The notes below the pieces were generated by a model. It saw nothing but the letters and a program-made list of their open reading frames with translations. It was not told where the DNA came from and did not search any database. Below, one piece after another: positions 53,915 through 63,180 of a stretch of DNA of 63,180 nucleotides. Position 1 is the first letter of the stretch. Every line of letters begins with the position of its first letter. The position numbers were made by a program, and so were the translations under genes. Source of the stretch: CAZCCM01 sp964616165 (GTDB taxonomy: Bacteria; Bacillota; Clostridia; TANB77; CAG-508); NCBI GenBank assembly GCA_964616165.1, contig CAZTTS010000006.1, positions 1 through 63,180 of the forward strand, in the 5' to 3' direction.

Positions 53915-54496
53915 CTATGATAGTATCTTTAAAGCTTTTTTCAAAGCCTCTTCAATACTTAGCCCTTGCTCTATCTTTCCTTCTATTTTTCGAATTTCTT
54001 TTGTAGTATAACCCAATATTTGTAATGCTGAAACTAGCTCTTCATATGTTTCATTATCTACAGTATAAAGCTTGTCTACTCCTATAGCATCTTCAGTTTT
54101 TAGTTTATCTTGTAATTCTAAAACTATTCTCTGTGCTGATTTTTTCCCTATTCCTGGTAATGAGGTTAGCTTTATCAAATCAGAAGTAATTACTGCTAAA
54201 ACAAAATCTGATGGTTCTATTTTAGACAAAATATTAATTGCTGATTTAACACCTATTCCAGTAACAGTAATCAATTTTTCAAACACATTTTTCTCTTCTA
54301 TTGTTTTAAAGCCATATAGGCTAATTTCATCTTCTTTAACATTTTGATAAGTATATATAACAATGCCCTTGTCTCCTTCTTTAAACAGATTTAAAGACTT
54401 TTCAGACATATATATCATATACCCTATATCATTATTTTCTATAACTAAATAATTTTGAGCTATCTTAATTATTTCGCCTTTTATATATGCATACAT
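53915..54496 (-). CDS. ruvA: Holliday junction DNA helicase subunit RuvA
   Basis: This 193-residue protein has the OB-fold start MYAYIKGEIIKIAQNYLVIE, two helix-hairpin-helix motifs (LITVTGIGVKSAINIL and LTSLPGIGKKSAQRIV) and a C-terminal UBA-like domain for RuvB contact (LQILGYTTKEIRKIEG). It binds four-way junctions. No ruvB or ruvC is adjacent, which departs from the usual ruvAB pair. AAGGTG precedes the ATG. Confidence 0.95.
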   Translation of the reverse strand: MYAYIKGEIIKIAQNYLVIENNDIGYMIYMSEKSLNLFKEGDKGIVIYTYQNVKEDEISLYGFKTIEEKNVFEKLITVTGIGVKSAINILSKIEPSDFVLAVITSDLIKLTSLPGIGKKSAQRIVLELQDKLKTEDAIGVDKLYTVDNETYEELVSALQILGYTTKEIRKIEGKIEQGLSIEEALKKALKILS

Positions 54497-54629
54497 ATTT
54501 CACCTTAAAAGTATTATATATAATTTATGCGATATTTTCAAGTAATTACAAATGATAAAAACATTGATAATTAAATGTTTCTTATTTTTTAAATTATAAA
54601 AATATTAGTTTATTAAATTCATAAAAAAC

Positions 54630-54660
54630 AGAGTATTTAAAAATACTCTATTTATTTTTT
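54630..54660 (-). terminator. Hairpin terminator after the E2-like gene
   Basis: Stem AGAGTATT (54630-54637)/AATACTCT (54642-54649) with TAAA loop lies in the 236-base gap between ruvA and the E2-like gene. On the minus strand an A/T-rich exit (TGTTTTTTA) follows. Nothing else is seen in this gap. Confidence 0.6.
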
Positions 54661-54732
54661 CTTTATTTTTTCTTTGTTTGTTGTTTGTTTCTTATATTAT
54701 ATTGCTTAATTGTAATTTAATCTTATTTAAAT

Positions 54733-55623
54733 TTAATCTTCAGGCGCAACTTGTTCTAAAATATCTTCTACTTCTTCTTTAAAGTCCTCTTTTACATTTA
54801 GTAGTTCTGGGTTTTTAAGATATTTAACAAATAATCTCATTGAATTAGCAAAATAATAACCATCACATATTCTTTCATCTAATACAAATGAAAAAGATAT
54901 CGCTTTTTCTTCTTTCAAAACTTCATCCTCACATATATATGTTTTTTTCTTTTTTCCCATTGCAACAAATATTCCTACTGTGCCAAAATTATATATATGA
55001 TGATATATTGAATCTAAACCTATAGAACCAACATTTGTTATATATCCTGTTGAGTGAAATGGACTTAAATCTAAAACTGATTTTGGAAGAATATTCCATT
55101 TATCCATCTTCATTAAAAGATTAACTGCTAATTTAAACAGCCAAAATGGCATATTTGTTATAGCTTCTACAAATCGATCTTGTTCATTAGATTCTTCTTT
55201 TACTTTAAAGCTTTCAATTTCTTTATTTAAAATATCTCTTACTTCTTCAATGGTTTCATCTCCACGAAATTTAATTTTTAAATTAGTTTCAGGAGCCTCA
55301 TCTGACAAACTTTTTTTTGCAATCATAGTAAGAATAATATCATTTCTTTTATAAACTCGGCCTGCCATAACAAAACGATTTAGTTTTTCTCTTTTGGCTA
55401 TTGTTCTAACCATTGCAGTATATACAACATGCAAATATGAAATATTTATGCCTTGTTCTCTTTGTTTATCTATATATGACTCAATATTAGAAATTGGAAT
55501 GTCAAAACTATAAAAGACTTGCGCATCTGATCTGTCTTTCATAATAAGTGGTATTATTCGAAATAGTGGGTCTACATCTGGTACTAATATCCCATCTTTT
55601 CTTCTAAACACTTCTACCTCCAT
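54733..55623 (-). CDS. E2/CAT-like acyltransferase-fold protein (2-oxoacid dehydrogenase acyltransferase family)
   Basis: This 296-residue protein matches the catalytic-domain layout of dihydrolipoyl or chloramphenicol acyltransferases without lipoyl or binding domains: DVDPLFRIIPLIM, SYLHVVYTAMVRTIA and the active-site region SFVLDERICDGYYFAN. The usual DHRxxDG reads DERICDG, so the catalytic His position is Glu. Activity is therefore doubtful. GGAGG lies inside the first codons and 5 bases before an in-frame GTG (55611), which may be the true start. It is a single gene with a terminator downstream. Confidence 0.75.
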   Translation of the reverse strand: MEVEVFRRKDGILVPDVDPLFRIIPLIMKDRSDAQVFYSFDIPISNIESYIDKQREQGINISYLHVVYTAMVRTIAKREKLNRFVMAGRVYKRNDIILTMIAKKSLSDEAPETNLKIKFRGDETIEEVRDILNKEIESFKVKEESNEQDRFVEAITNMPFWLFKLAVNLLMKMDKWNILPKSVLDLSPFHSTGYITNVGSIGLDSIYHHIYNFGTVGIFVAMGKKKKTYICEDEVLKEEKAISFSFVLDERICDGYYFANSMRLFVKYLKNPELLNVKEDFKEEVEDILEQVAPED

Positions 55624-55706
55624 TTAAATTAATCATGATTTATTTTACCATTGTAAGCACTCTTTGTCAAAGAATACAAATAAGCTTAAAGCTTGAAATA
55701 TAAATT

Positions 55707-55735
55707 AAAAGGCATGGTTGCCCATGCCTTTTTAG
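55707..55735 (-). terminator. Bidirectional terminator after the giant surface protein
   Basis: Stem AAAAGGCATGG (55707-55717)/CCATGCCTTTT (55722-55732) with a TTGC loop ends the leftward giant gene. No gene is seen in the remainder of 55624-55763. Confidence 0.85.
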
Positions 55736-55763
55736 TTTTTAAAATTTTGCCATTTAGATTTGA

Positions 55764-58700
55764 TTATTTAGGAAGTTTTTCTTTATTATTATCTTGTATG
55801 GCTACTTTCTTTTGTTTAGTATTAAAGATAAGTTTTGTTACTACAGCTATAATTGCTAAACCTGCCATTGTTGCTAAAGTTATGTTTAATGTTGTATACA
55901 TTGTTCTTTGAGCTTGACTTAAACCTGTAGGAGGTGTAATTGTTACTTGTAAAGCTAATCCTGTATCTGATTCTAAGTTTTGTGCTCTAAATGTTTCTGA
56001 TAGCCTTGTATTTATATTTCCTGGTGTTGATGAAATTGTTCTTCTACCACTATCTGTTGCATACTCTACTATTTCAGCTATATTATCAAAGCTTAAATCT
56101 TCATCTGCTTGTTGTGATGACAATCTTTTTATCGCAATTGTAGAGTTTGCTTCATATGGTGCTAAGCTATTTTCTGGCACCCCTCTGCTACGTGCTGTAA
56201 TATACTCATAAAATGGTATTAAGCCTATATTCATTGTGTCATTCAGATATATATTTGATCCTCCAGTTGCAAAATACGATTTTCCATCAGGGTCTAACAT
56301 GTTATCTGTTTGTAGTGCAAATGTTTTCTTTCCACTATTATCATAGACTGCTACTAAGTTTTCTAATTCACTTGGAGTTTTAATTTGAGCCCAATCATCA
56401 TCTTGTAAGTCATCTTTTACTGCTCCATTATCTACATAATCTACTATCTTATTAGCGTATGTTTTTCCAACTTTTTCTTTGTATATCTTATAGTTTCCTA
56501 TTGTAGACTCTGTAGCATAATTCCCAGTATAATATCCTATTCCAAAGAATCTACCAAATCCATATTTATTTCTGTCAATTTCATGATTTAACTTTGAGAA
56601 ACCTTCGCCTGCTGGAGCAAGTTTACCTACATATTTAGATATTCTCTCATCTTTCTCTGCTGCTTCTAGGCTTTGATTTTTAAATTCTTCTTGTATGCTT
56701 GCTCTATCTACTTCACCCACATTGTATAATTGTACTTGATATTCAATTTCAATATTCATATCTGATAATAATTGTTTGTCAAAGTTCAAGTGTATATATC
56801 CATTTGACATTCTTGAAATACCGTCATTATCATTTTTGTTTTCCCATCCTCTAGCATTTGTATAAATATTGTCAACAGCTTTTGTATCCTCCCAATAAGG
56901 TTTCTTTGTTGCATATATAGATGTGTTTAAAGGTCTAACCTTATCCCCATTTATAGAGTCTGGTTCAACTTCTGTTTTGACTTTTAGAATATATTCTTCT
57001 GTTGAATATCCATTACTTGTCTTTCTCTTTGCATCATAATTTTTATCTGTTGTCTCAGCTGTTAATAATAACTTATCAACTTTCGGCATTATAATATTAT
57101 CAATGTCGTATGTTGTTGTATACTTAGCATCTACTATTTTTGTTCCATCTGAGCTTTTTAAAGTTAATCTTGTAATTTGTTTATCTAATACTAATTTTGT
57201 TTTTGGCCTTTCTTCTAATGCAATATTTACATTTTCATATTTTCTAGTTGAAACTGTGCTTTCTACATCTCCTAGTCCATCATTTGTTGTTGTAATACCA
57301 GGTAATGCAAATACATTTTTAAACTTAGAATATAGTATTTCTTTTTTATTTATTGAGCCATAATAGTTAATTCCAAAATTAATCAGTGGTGTTTCTGCTC
57401 TCATATTAGCAGTTTCTTCAATAATTTTCTTTGTTTCTGTGTCAAACTCATCATGCTTAATATTTAATATTTCCAGAGCATCTCCAACTTTAGCATCTAC
57501 TACTCTTGAGCTCTGATACAATTTATATCTATCATACTCACTGTCTCTACCATAAGAGTAGTTTGCTTTCGGATCTGATGGTAGCCATGTTTCATTTAAA
57601 GTGTCTCTGTTTCCAGCATCATATATTGAAACTTTGAAGTCTTGACCATTATATACTTGAGGTGATTTGTCTCTTGAATCTATTTCTACTATCTTTGTTG
57701 TTTCAATCTTGTTTTCATCTAGTATTCCTAATTCTTGAGTTACACTATTACCTACTGTTATATATGGTAATTGTACAACAAAGTTTCCTGCAGGTACTCC
57801 TGTAAATTTATACTTACCATCTGTTCCTGTTCTTACATATGACTGGAATCCGGTTGTGCTTTTTAAATTATCTACACTTATACCTAACCTTTGAATCTTG
57901 TTTTCCCATATATATGGAATATCAACATAATATGATGTGTCTCGCAATATGGTATTATCAAAGCCTTGACTCATCTTATATGCTGTACTCAAGTCAATAG
58001 CTTTAATAGACACTCTTTCTTCTAAAGCTACTATTTTATCAGGTATAGGTTTTTCTCCGTCTGCTTGATTATATATTCCGTCACCCATATTTACACGGGC
58101 AACTTGCATGTTTCGTTTTTCTTCCCAGATCATTCCGCTAACTTCTCTAGGAGCTTCTTTTTCAAGTTCTATCGCTATCATAGGAGCGGTTGAGCTATCA
58201 TCTTCTAAATATGAAAAGTCTTGTTTTAATTCTCCATTAAATGATGCTATATTAAACTTCAATAAGTCTAAATTCACATTTCCAGGTGCTGAATCAAAGT
58301 CTACTTTTCCTGTTATTTTCCCAGTATACTTGTCATATGTAGCATATCCAGCAATTTCTGTTAAGTGATGTTTATTTCCTAGTCTAATAGAATTTGATGT
58401 TGTTACTCCATTTTCTTGGAATATAGCATCTTTATTTATTCTAAAATTAGTTACAATTTCTAGTCTTCTTGCTGAAGGTAATAATATGTCATTTGCATTG
58501 TAGCTATTATGTAAAGAAGTTAACTTCTTTACATCTCCTGTATTTTCTGCTGTCCAAGTATAAGGACCATGTACAGGAATATCTGTATATTGTGACTCTG
58601 GACCAACTTCATCAAAATCTCTGCTAAACATTGTGTCTAATGTTACAATACGATATTCTGGAGTACCTATAATTATATTATCTCCAGCAATTGCTGCTTT

Positions 58701-61700
58701 ACCAGTAGCAGTTTGTCCACTCATTGTATCTTTGTCTATTTCCTTTATTATAGGAGCATCCAAAATAGGTGTTAATGATGTATCAAAGTACATATTTACA
58801 CCTGATACTATTGCATGATCTAATTGTGAATAATTAGATATTGCTTGTTTATACTGCAAATATACATCCAGCTCTCTACCCGCAGAGTCTTTATTTTCTG
58901 CAGCAAGTCTTGCTGCTTCTGAATCTAATGCTGCTTCAATATCTGGATCTTTATACATTGCTGTTCTATATATATAGTCAGCTTTATATATATCTAATTG
59001 ATATTGTAAGTCATCTGAATTTTTAGAATATTTACTAATTAAGTAACTAAATTCATCATTAGGATCTTTATCTAAGTCATATTTGTTCGCAAATGTATTT
59101 ACTAATGCTTTTTTGTTTACAAATTGAATTGATAACATTAAATCACTTTCTAATTCTAGATCAACTTGTTTTCTTTCCATTAAACCTAGATTTATATTTT
59201 CCATATGTGTATTTGTTTCGTGGAATACTACAACAGATTTATTTTCTAATGCATCTGTTACAGTAACTCCTTCTTTATTTTTAAATTCTTTTGCTTTTTC
59301 TGTATTCATTATTACCACTACATCAAAGCTTCCGTTCGTAGGAGACGTAGCTGAATAATCAGACATTGCCTGTTTCATATCTATAGAGTACACATCTCCT
59401 AATGGATATAAAAGTCCTGTGTTTAAAGTAGATGCTCTTGTGTTAACTTTAGTTTCAAGTGTTGATACGGTTCTATTTAATCTGCTATCAAGTTCACCTG
59501 AATAGGTAAGACCTATATCTGCTCCCGAAACTCCTGCAACTCCTATTGCCTTACCTGTTGTTGTTCTACTTGCATTTATTGGAGTTCCACCATTAATCTC
59601 TCCAATATTTTTATTAAAAGTTTCTCTATCTATTACATTTTCAACTGCTACCGAATCATTTTCTGCGGTTTCTGCAGTTTCTATTTTAAGATTGTTTGCA
59701 TCATAATCTAAACTTGCTAGTGGTGGAACAGGCGCATATTTAATTCCATCATATTCAAATTCTACTTCAAATTTAACCATATGTGTTGATGACTTATATC
59801 CTTTAGCAATTTCTGCTCTTGTAAAACCTAAGTCTCTTAAATAATATTTACCCCATTCACCTTTAGCATCTGTTTTTATTTCATCTCTTCCAATTGGTTT
59901 CTTATATTCTCCTTTTTCAAATACTCTTGCTGCTTGTTTTTCAATAATAGCTTTGTCGCTATTTCTTATTATTAATCTATTTACTCTAACATTTATTTCT
60001 TCTAACATTTTATCTTCTTTGTCCAAAGAGCCTGTGTTTAATATGAAATTATATGTAGAGAATTTATCTCCATAAGGTTTATCTTCCCAGACTTTACCAC
60101 CTATTGGTAATAAAAATCCTGGCCTTTCTAAGGCTAGATTTTCTTTTAAAGATATATCTACTTCTATCCAAAACAAGTATCCTTCTACAGACATTTGTGG
60201 CTGTGTTGGTACTTTAAGCAATTTAGCCTTTGGTATAACTAAAATATCAGGATGTTTAGATAAAACATACGTATGATCATCATTTAAAGGTTTTGTGTAA
60301 CTTGCTCCTGTACCACCTCCATCTGATACATAATAATGTCTAGGTGGAGCAAAGTTTCTTTTTGTTTCTCCTGCTTCTATCCTATTTGTGGCATTTGCAG
60401 TAATAACAGTATTTTCATTAGACTTGCCACCTATAATTCCTTTTAACACTCCATATACTTTATTTGTAAGCAAATTTGGTTTTTGAATAAAACCACTTTC
60501 AGAACTTGCAGGCACTGGTACAGTATCTTCTCTTCCGCTTGAAGTATAAATTCTGTAATGTGTAACTCCTTGATTCGGTCTTGGTAAAGAATATTCCCCT
60601 GTTGTAAAATTACTTGGTGTAGCTAATTCTCTTACTTTTGTTGCATGTGGTGCTGTTGTAATAAAATAATAATCATCGTTCGTATCTACTACTTTTATAG
60701 TAGGTATACCAATTTCTTTAGAAGGTATTCTTATTGGGTTACTTTTTTGACCTCCAGGTGTTTTTATTACAACATCACGTGGATAAGTAAGTTTATAAAT
60801 TCTTTCGCTAGAAACGAGACTACCTTGTTGGTCATAAAATTTTAGTCCATTGGTGCTACGAATTAACACATATTGTCCGGTTGCATCTTCATAAGAAGTT
60901 GAAGATATATCCAGTTTTTTATAAGAATTTTTATCTGCTTGTGATATTCTAACCGGCCCTGTATAAGGTTTACCAAAAGCCACTCCATTGCCTGACATCC
61001 CACCTACTACCTGATCTCTAGAACCCACTGCAGAATTTCCACCATATGCATAATAAAATCCACTCATTGGTGTATAGCTTGTGAAGTCTTTTTGATAGTA
61101 ATTTATTGTTCTTGAAATAGTAAAATCGTTTACTCTCTGCCAATCTCCATCATTTGATAAAGAGAATGGATCTGGATTTCCACCCTTTAAAAAGATTTTC
61201 TCTTTAAATTTTACTGTTAATATACCAAGATCGCTATTAGGTTCTTTAAAAAACACTGGTTCTCCATCTAATTGCACATTTGCATATTCATATGATATCT
61301 TGTCAAATTCTTCTTGTATAATTTCAACACTGAAATCTACATATTCACCCATTCCTACATAATAATTAGCAGTTGCGGTATAATCTAAAGCTTTAAAAGA
61401 AGCTTTTAATTCTGCGATACTGATTAAATTTTCGTCATATGGTATTTCTAAATAAAACTCTTGATTAGGTTCTGGTACACCATATTTTAAATTCGTTACT
61501 TTCCCAGCTGCTATTTCTTCAATTGTTAATGTAGTATTTGAAGATTGAAGAGGCACAAAATATGACCATTTTTTAATTTCCTTAATTGGCTCCACGCTAT
61601 CAGTATATTCTCCATATACTATCATATCAGTCATTCCAGCAAAGTATAGTTCTTTGCCATTATGCGTAACAGTGCTTAATAAATAGTCTATTCCATAAGG

Positions 61701-63146
61701 GCCTACAAGCCATGCTCCTTCTTCATATTTTGTTGACTTTGCATTAAATATTATATTTCTTTCAGTATCTAAAAATGCTGGAATATATTTATCTGCATTC
61801 TTCTTTTTCCATTCTACAAGTCTTTGATAATGTGCTGCAAAAGCCTCGGCCAAAGCTTTTGTTTTCTTTCCTACCTCAGTAACAGGTATATAATTTATAG
61901 TAGCTTGACTTCCTCTAGGATCCACATAACCATCTTTTTCTACCATTGACCAAGAAACTTCTTGAGCACCACCAGGATAATCTTTTTCAGCTGGTGATTT
62001 ATTTTTAGACTCTGTTGCAAAACCATATGCTGATTGAGGTGATAAAACTCTACCACTCTCTGCTAATTTATAAAAAGAATATGTTCTTATCATGTTTACA
62101 GTATCTGCTACTGTACTTGTCCAATCCACATAAGCAGTTCCTATAATCTTTTCTGGATCATATAATATTCCTATTTCTCTTGCAATATATCTATCTATAC
62201 CTCGTGCATAAATACTCTCTCTTCTATCTGCACTTGTCGCATTCAGAAAAACATCTTTACTTTTTACTTGATCATAATAAGCCGCTCCTATATCTTGATG
62301 TGTTAATGATCCCCTATATTGTGTCGGAACAATATATGTAGCATATGACGCATCATCTCCTTGTATCTTTTCCATAACATATGGGAAAGTGACATTTGTT
62401 TGATTTGCTCCAGTATAAGTATAATCAAAATATACTTTCATATCTGATACTGTAATAGCCCTAATATTCTCAGGAAGATTAGTATTGTTATAATGAATAT
62501 TATAATCATCTAGTACCGTATCTTCTGTTGCTATATTACTATCTAAATTATAACCCGCTTGTATTGTAGTTAATTGTCCTAATTGTTTATTTCTTTCAAC
62601 AACAAAATGTCTTAATCTTTTTGCTAACTCAGATCCTTCTGGAAGCTTGAATGTTGCTTCCATGTCTGGAACACCTTGAAATATTCTAGTGCCTCTATGT
62701 GCACAATATACATCCTTATAAGTAATTAGATCTTGGAAAACCCATGGTCTTAAAGTATTTCCATTTATAAGATCTGTCCCATCATCTTTTACAATTGCAC
62801 TATCTTCTTGATAATTATCATCAAATTGCTGTAATGCTGAACCTTTTGCAGTCCAAAATTCATCTCCTTCAGTTATCGCTGGACTTACATTATATCCATT
62901 TACTCTTAGATACGCTTCATTTCGTTTATATACATCTGTTGCCGTATATTTTTTAGACGATAAATCCAAAGCTTTCGTAACTTCATCAAAGGCTTCTTTA
63001 AATAATCCCTTCGTTATTTCTGCCGGTAATTTACCGGTTTTTGCATATACACTTTTGTTTATTATAGGAGATAATAATATAATTCCTATAACTAATAGAA
63101 CAAAGATTATTATTTTTGTATTATTAAATATTCCTGTTTTCTTCAT
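55764..63146 (-). CDS. Giant membrane-anchored surface protein with SdrB/Cna-type domains
   Basis: The start is ATG 63146, because GGAAAGGAG lies 9 bases upstream; the longer frame from 63167 would run through that ribosome site. The product has 2460 residues: signal peptide (1-36), a very long extracellular part and a C-terminal helix (about 2415-2440) with a basic/polar tail ending KEKLPK. No LPxTG is present, so it is held by the membrane helix. SdrD-B/Cna-B-like modules are visible around residues 1120-1240 (GGKVWEDKPYG ... TDAKGEWGKYYLRDLGF) and 1680-1830 (SGMIWEEKRN ... TDGKYKFTGVPAGNFVVQLPY). The remainder is unrecognised. It is probably an adhesin or structural surface layer component. 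Confidence 0.8.
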   Translation of the reverse strand: MKKTGIFNNTKIIIFVLLVIGIILLSPIINKSVYAKTGKLPAEITKGLFKEAFDEVTKALDLSSKKYTATDVYKRNEAYLRVNGYNVSPAITEGDEFWTAKGSALQQFDDNYQEDSAIVKDDGTDLINGNTLRPWVFQDLITYKDVYCAHRGTRIFQGVPDMEATFKLPEGSELAKRLRHFVVERNKQLGQLTTIQAGYNLDSNIATEDTVLDDYNIHYNNTNLPENIRAITVSDMKVYFDYTYTGANQTNVTFPYVMEKIQGDDASYATYIVPTQYRGSLTHQDIGAAYYDQVKSKDVFLNATSADRRESIYARGIDRYIAREIGILYDPEKIIGTAYVDWTSTVADTVNMIRTYSFYKLAESGRVLSPQSAYGFATESKNKSPAEKDYPGGAQEVSWSMVEKDGYVDPRGSQATINYIPVTEVGKKTKALAEAFAAHYQRLVEWKKKNADKYIPAFLDTERNIIFNAKSTKYEEGAWLVGPYGIDYLLSTVTHNGKELYFAGMTDMIVYGEYTDSVEPIKEIKKWSYFVPLQSSNTTLTIEEIAAGKVTNLKYGVPEPNQEFYLEIPYDENLISIAELKASFKALDYTATANYYVGMGEYVDFSVEIIQEEFDKISYEYANVQLDGEPVFFKEPNSDLGILTVKFKEKIFLKGGNPDPFSLSNDGDWQRVNDFTISRTINYYQKDFTSYTPMSGFYYAYGGNSAVGSRDQVVGGMSGNGVAFGKPYTGPVRISQADKNSYKKLDISSTSYEDATGQYVLIRSTNGLKFYDQQGSLVSSERIYKLTYPRDVVIKTPGGQKSNPIRIPSKEIGIPTIKVVDTNDDYYFITTAPHATKVRELATPSNFTTGEYSLPRPNQGVTHYRIYTSSGREDTVPVPASSESGFIQKPNLLTNKVYGVLKGIIGGKSNENTVITANATNRIEAGETKRNFAPPRHYYVSDGGGTGASYTKPLNDDHTYVLSKHPDILVIPKAKLLKVPTQPQMSVEGYLFWIEVDISLKENLALERPGFLLPIGGKVWEDKPYGDKFSTYNFILNTGSLDKEDKMLEEINVRVNRLIIRNSDKAIIEKQAARVFEKGEYKKPIGRDEIKTDAKGEWGKYYLRDLGFTRAEIAKGYKSSTHMVKFEVEFEYDGIKYAPVPPLASLDYDANNLKIETAETAENDSVAVENVIDRETFNKNIGEINGGTPINASRTTTGKAIGVAGVSGADIGLTYSGELDSRLNRTVSTLETKVNTRASTLNTGLLYPLGDVYSIDMKQAMSDYSATSPTNGSFDVVVIMNTEKAKEFKNKEGVTVTDALENKSVVVFHETNTHMENINLGLMERKQVDLELESDLMLSIQFVNKKALVNTFANKYDLDKDPNDEFSYLISKYSKNSDDLQYQLDIYKADYIYRTAMYKDPDIEAALDSEAARLAAENKDSAGRELDVYLQYKQAISNYSQLDHAIVSGVNMYFDTSLTPILDAPIIKEIDKDTMSGQTATGKAAIAGDNIIIGTPEYRIVTLDTMFSRDFDEVGPESQYTDIPVHGPYTWTAENTGDVKKLTSLHNSYNANDILLPSARRLEIVTNFRINKDAIFQENGVTTSNSIRLGNKHHLTEIAGYATYDKYTGKITGKVDFDSAPGNVNLDLLKFNIASFNGELKQDFSYLEDDSSTAPMIAIELEKEAPREVSGMIWEEKRNMQVARVNMGDGIYNQADGEKPIPDKIVALEERVSIKAIDLSTAYKMSQGFDNTILRDTSYYVDIPYIWENKIQRLGISVDNLKSTTGFQSYVRTGTDGKYKFTGVPAGNFVVQLPYITVGNSVTQELGILDENKIETTKIVEIDSRDKSPQVYNGQDFKVSIYDAGNRDTLNETWLPSDPKANYSYGRDSEYDRYKLYQSSRVVDAKVGDALEILNIKHDEFDTETKKIIEETANMRAETPLINFGINYYGSINKKEILYSKFKNVFALPGITTTNDGLGDVESTVSTRKYENVNIALEERPKTKLVLDKQITRLTLKSSDGTKIVDAKYTTTYDIDNIIMPKVDKLLLTAETTDKNYDAKRKTSNGYSTEEYILKVKTEVEPDSINGDKVRPLNTSIYATKKPYWEDTKAVDNIYTNARGWENKNDNDGISRMSNGYIHLNFDKQLLSDMNIEIEYQVQLYNVGEVDRASIQEEFKNQSLEAAEKDERISKYVGKLAPAGEGFSKLNHEIDRNKYGFGRFFGIGYYTGNYATESTIGNYKIYKEKVGKTYANKIVDYVDNGAVKDDLQDDDWAQIKTPSELENLVAVYDNSGKKTFALQTDNMLDPDGKSYFATGGSNIYLNDTMNIGLIPFYEYITARSRGVPENSLAPYEANSTIAIKRLSSQQADEDLSFDNIAEIVEYATDSGRRTISSTPGNINTRLSETFRAQNLESDTGLALQVTITPPTGLSQAQRTMYTTLNITLATMAGLAIIAVVTKLIFNTKQKKVAIQDNNKEKLPK

Positions 63147-63180
63147 ATTATTTAATCTCCTTTCCATTTATTTTTCTTAA

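Noticed and set aside
1..63180. CRISPR array, insertion sequence, prophage or integrase
   Set aside because: No regularly spaced repeats, transposase, integrase or phage structural genes are seen; tandem repeats present are coding low-complexity tracts.
1..63180. Mollicute origin with TGA as Trp
   Set aside because: TGA ends several intact genes (for example at 16309 and 50481) and full peptidoglycan enzymes are present.

Overview
The window is a chromosomal segment of an AT-rich, low-GC Gram-positive bacterium, most likely an uncultured Clostridia-type Firmicute. The reasons are strong AGGAGG-type ribosome sites, a SAM-I (S-box) riboswitch, tRNAs with encoded CCA, a DUF4364 protein, PASTA-domain transpeptidases and SdrB/InlB-type surface proteins. 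TGA is used as a true stop (mscS- and rarA-type genes end on it), so this is the standard bacterial code and not a Mycoplasma. The species assignment is inference.

Layout. 1-3131: end of a tRNA-Thr, then a three-gene set led by a leucine-rich/transglutaminase-like protein without a signal peptide. 3284-8130: a TMEM43-like membrane protein, an EFR1-type flavodoxin-ferredoxin, an S-box riboswitch driving a short and frameshifted metK, and three membrane proteins sharing a C-terminal beta-domain. 8192-11927: tRNA-Pro, a secreted papain-like protease with InlB repeats and a possible sortase signal, and a ComEC-like metallo-beta-lactamase-fold protein that has lost its metal ligands.

12021-38212 is the centre of interest: about 26 kb encoding a type IV secretion-like machine. 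Reading leftward from 36547 come a VirB2-like pilin, a PrgI/VirB3-like protein, a TraC/VirB4-N-like membrane protein, the VirB4 ATPase, a VirB6-like protein, an unknown membrane protein, three more VirB6-like proteins, two paired VirB8-like proteins, a membrane-anchored J-domain protein, a PASTA penicillin-binding protein, an MscS channel and a giant VirB1-like wall hydrolase. Three further VirB2-like pilins are transcribed rightward from the divergent control region. No coupling protein (VirD4), VirB11, relaxase, integrase or transposase is visible in the window. The machine therefore looks like a resident envelope or secretion system rather than an ordinary conjugative element, but genes outside the window could change that.

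38302-55623 is a leftward housekeeping block: mscL, a DUF4364 regulator-like gene, an rRNA/tRNA methyltransferase, mfd, an NrdD-like protein lacking both its catalytic cysteine and glycyl-radical domain, a DUF5684-like protein, a murD-murL pair (suggesting the L-Glu/epimerase route to D-Glu in peptidoglycan), rarA, two membrane cyclophilins (one degenerate), an unknown, ruvA and an E2-acyltransferase-like protein. 55764-63146 encodes a 2460-residue membrane-anchored surface protein with SdrB/Cna-type domains.
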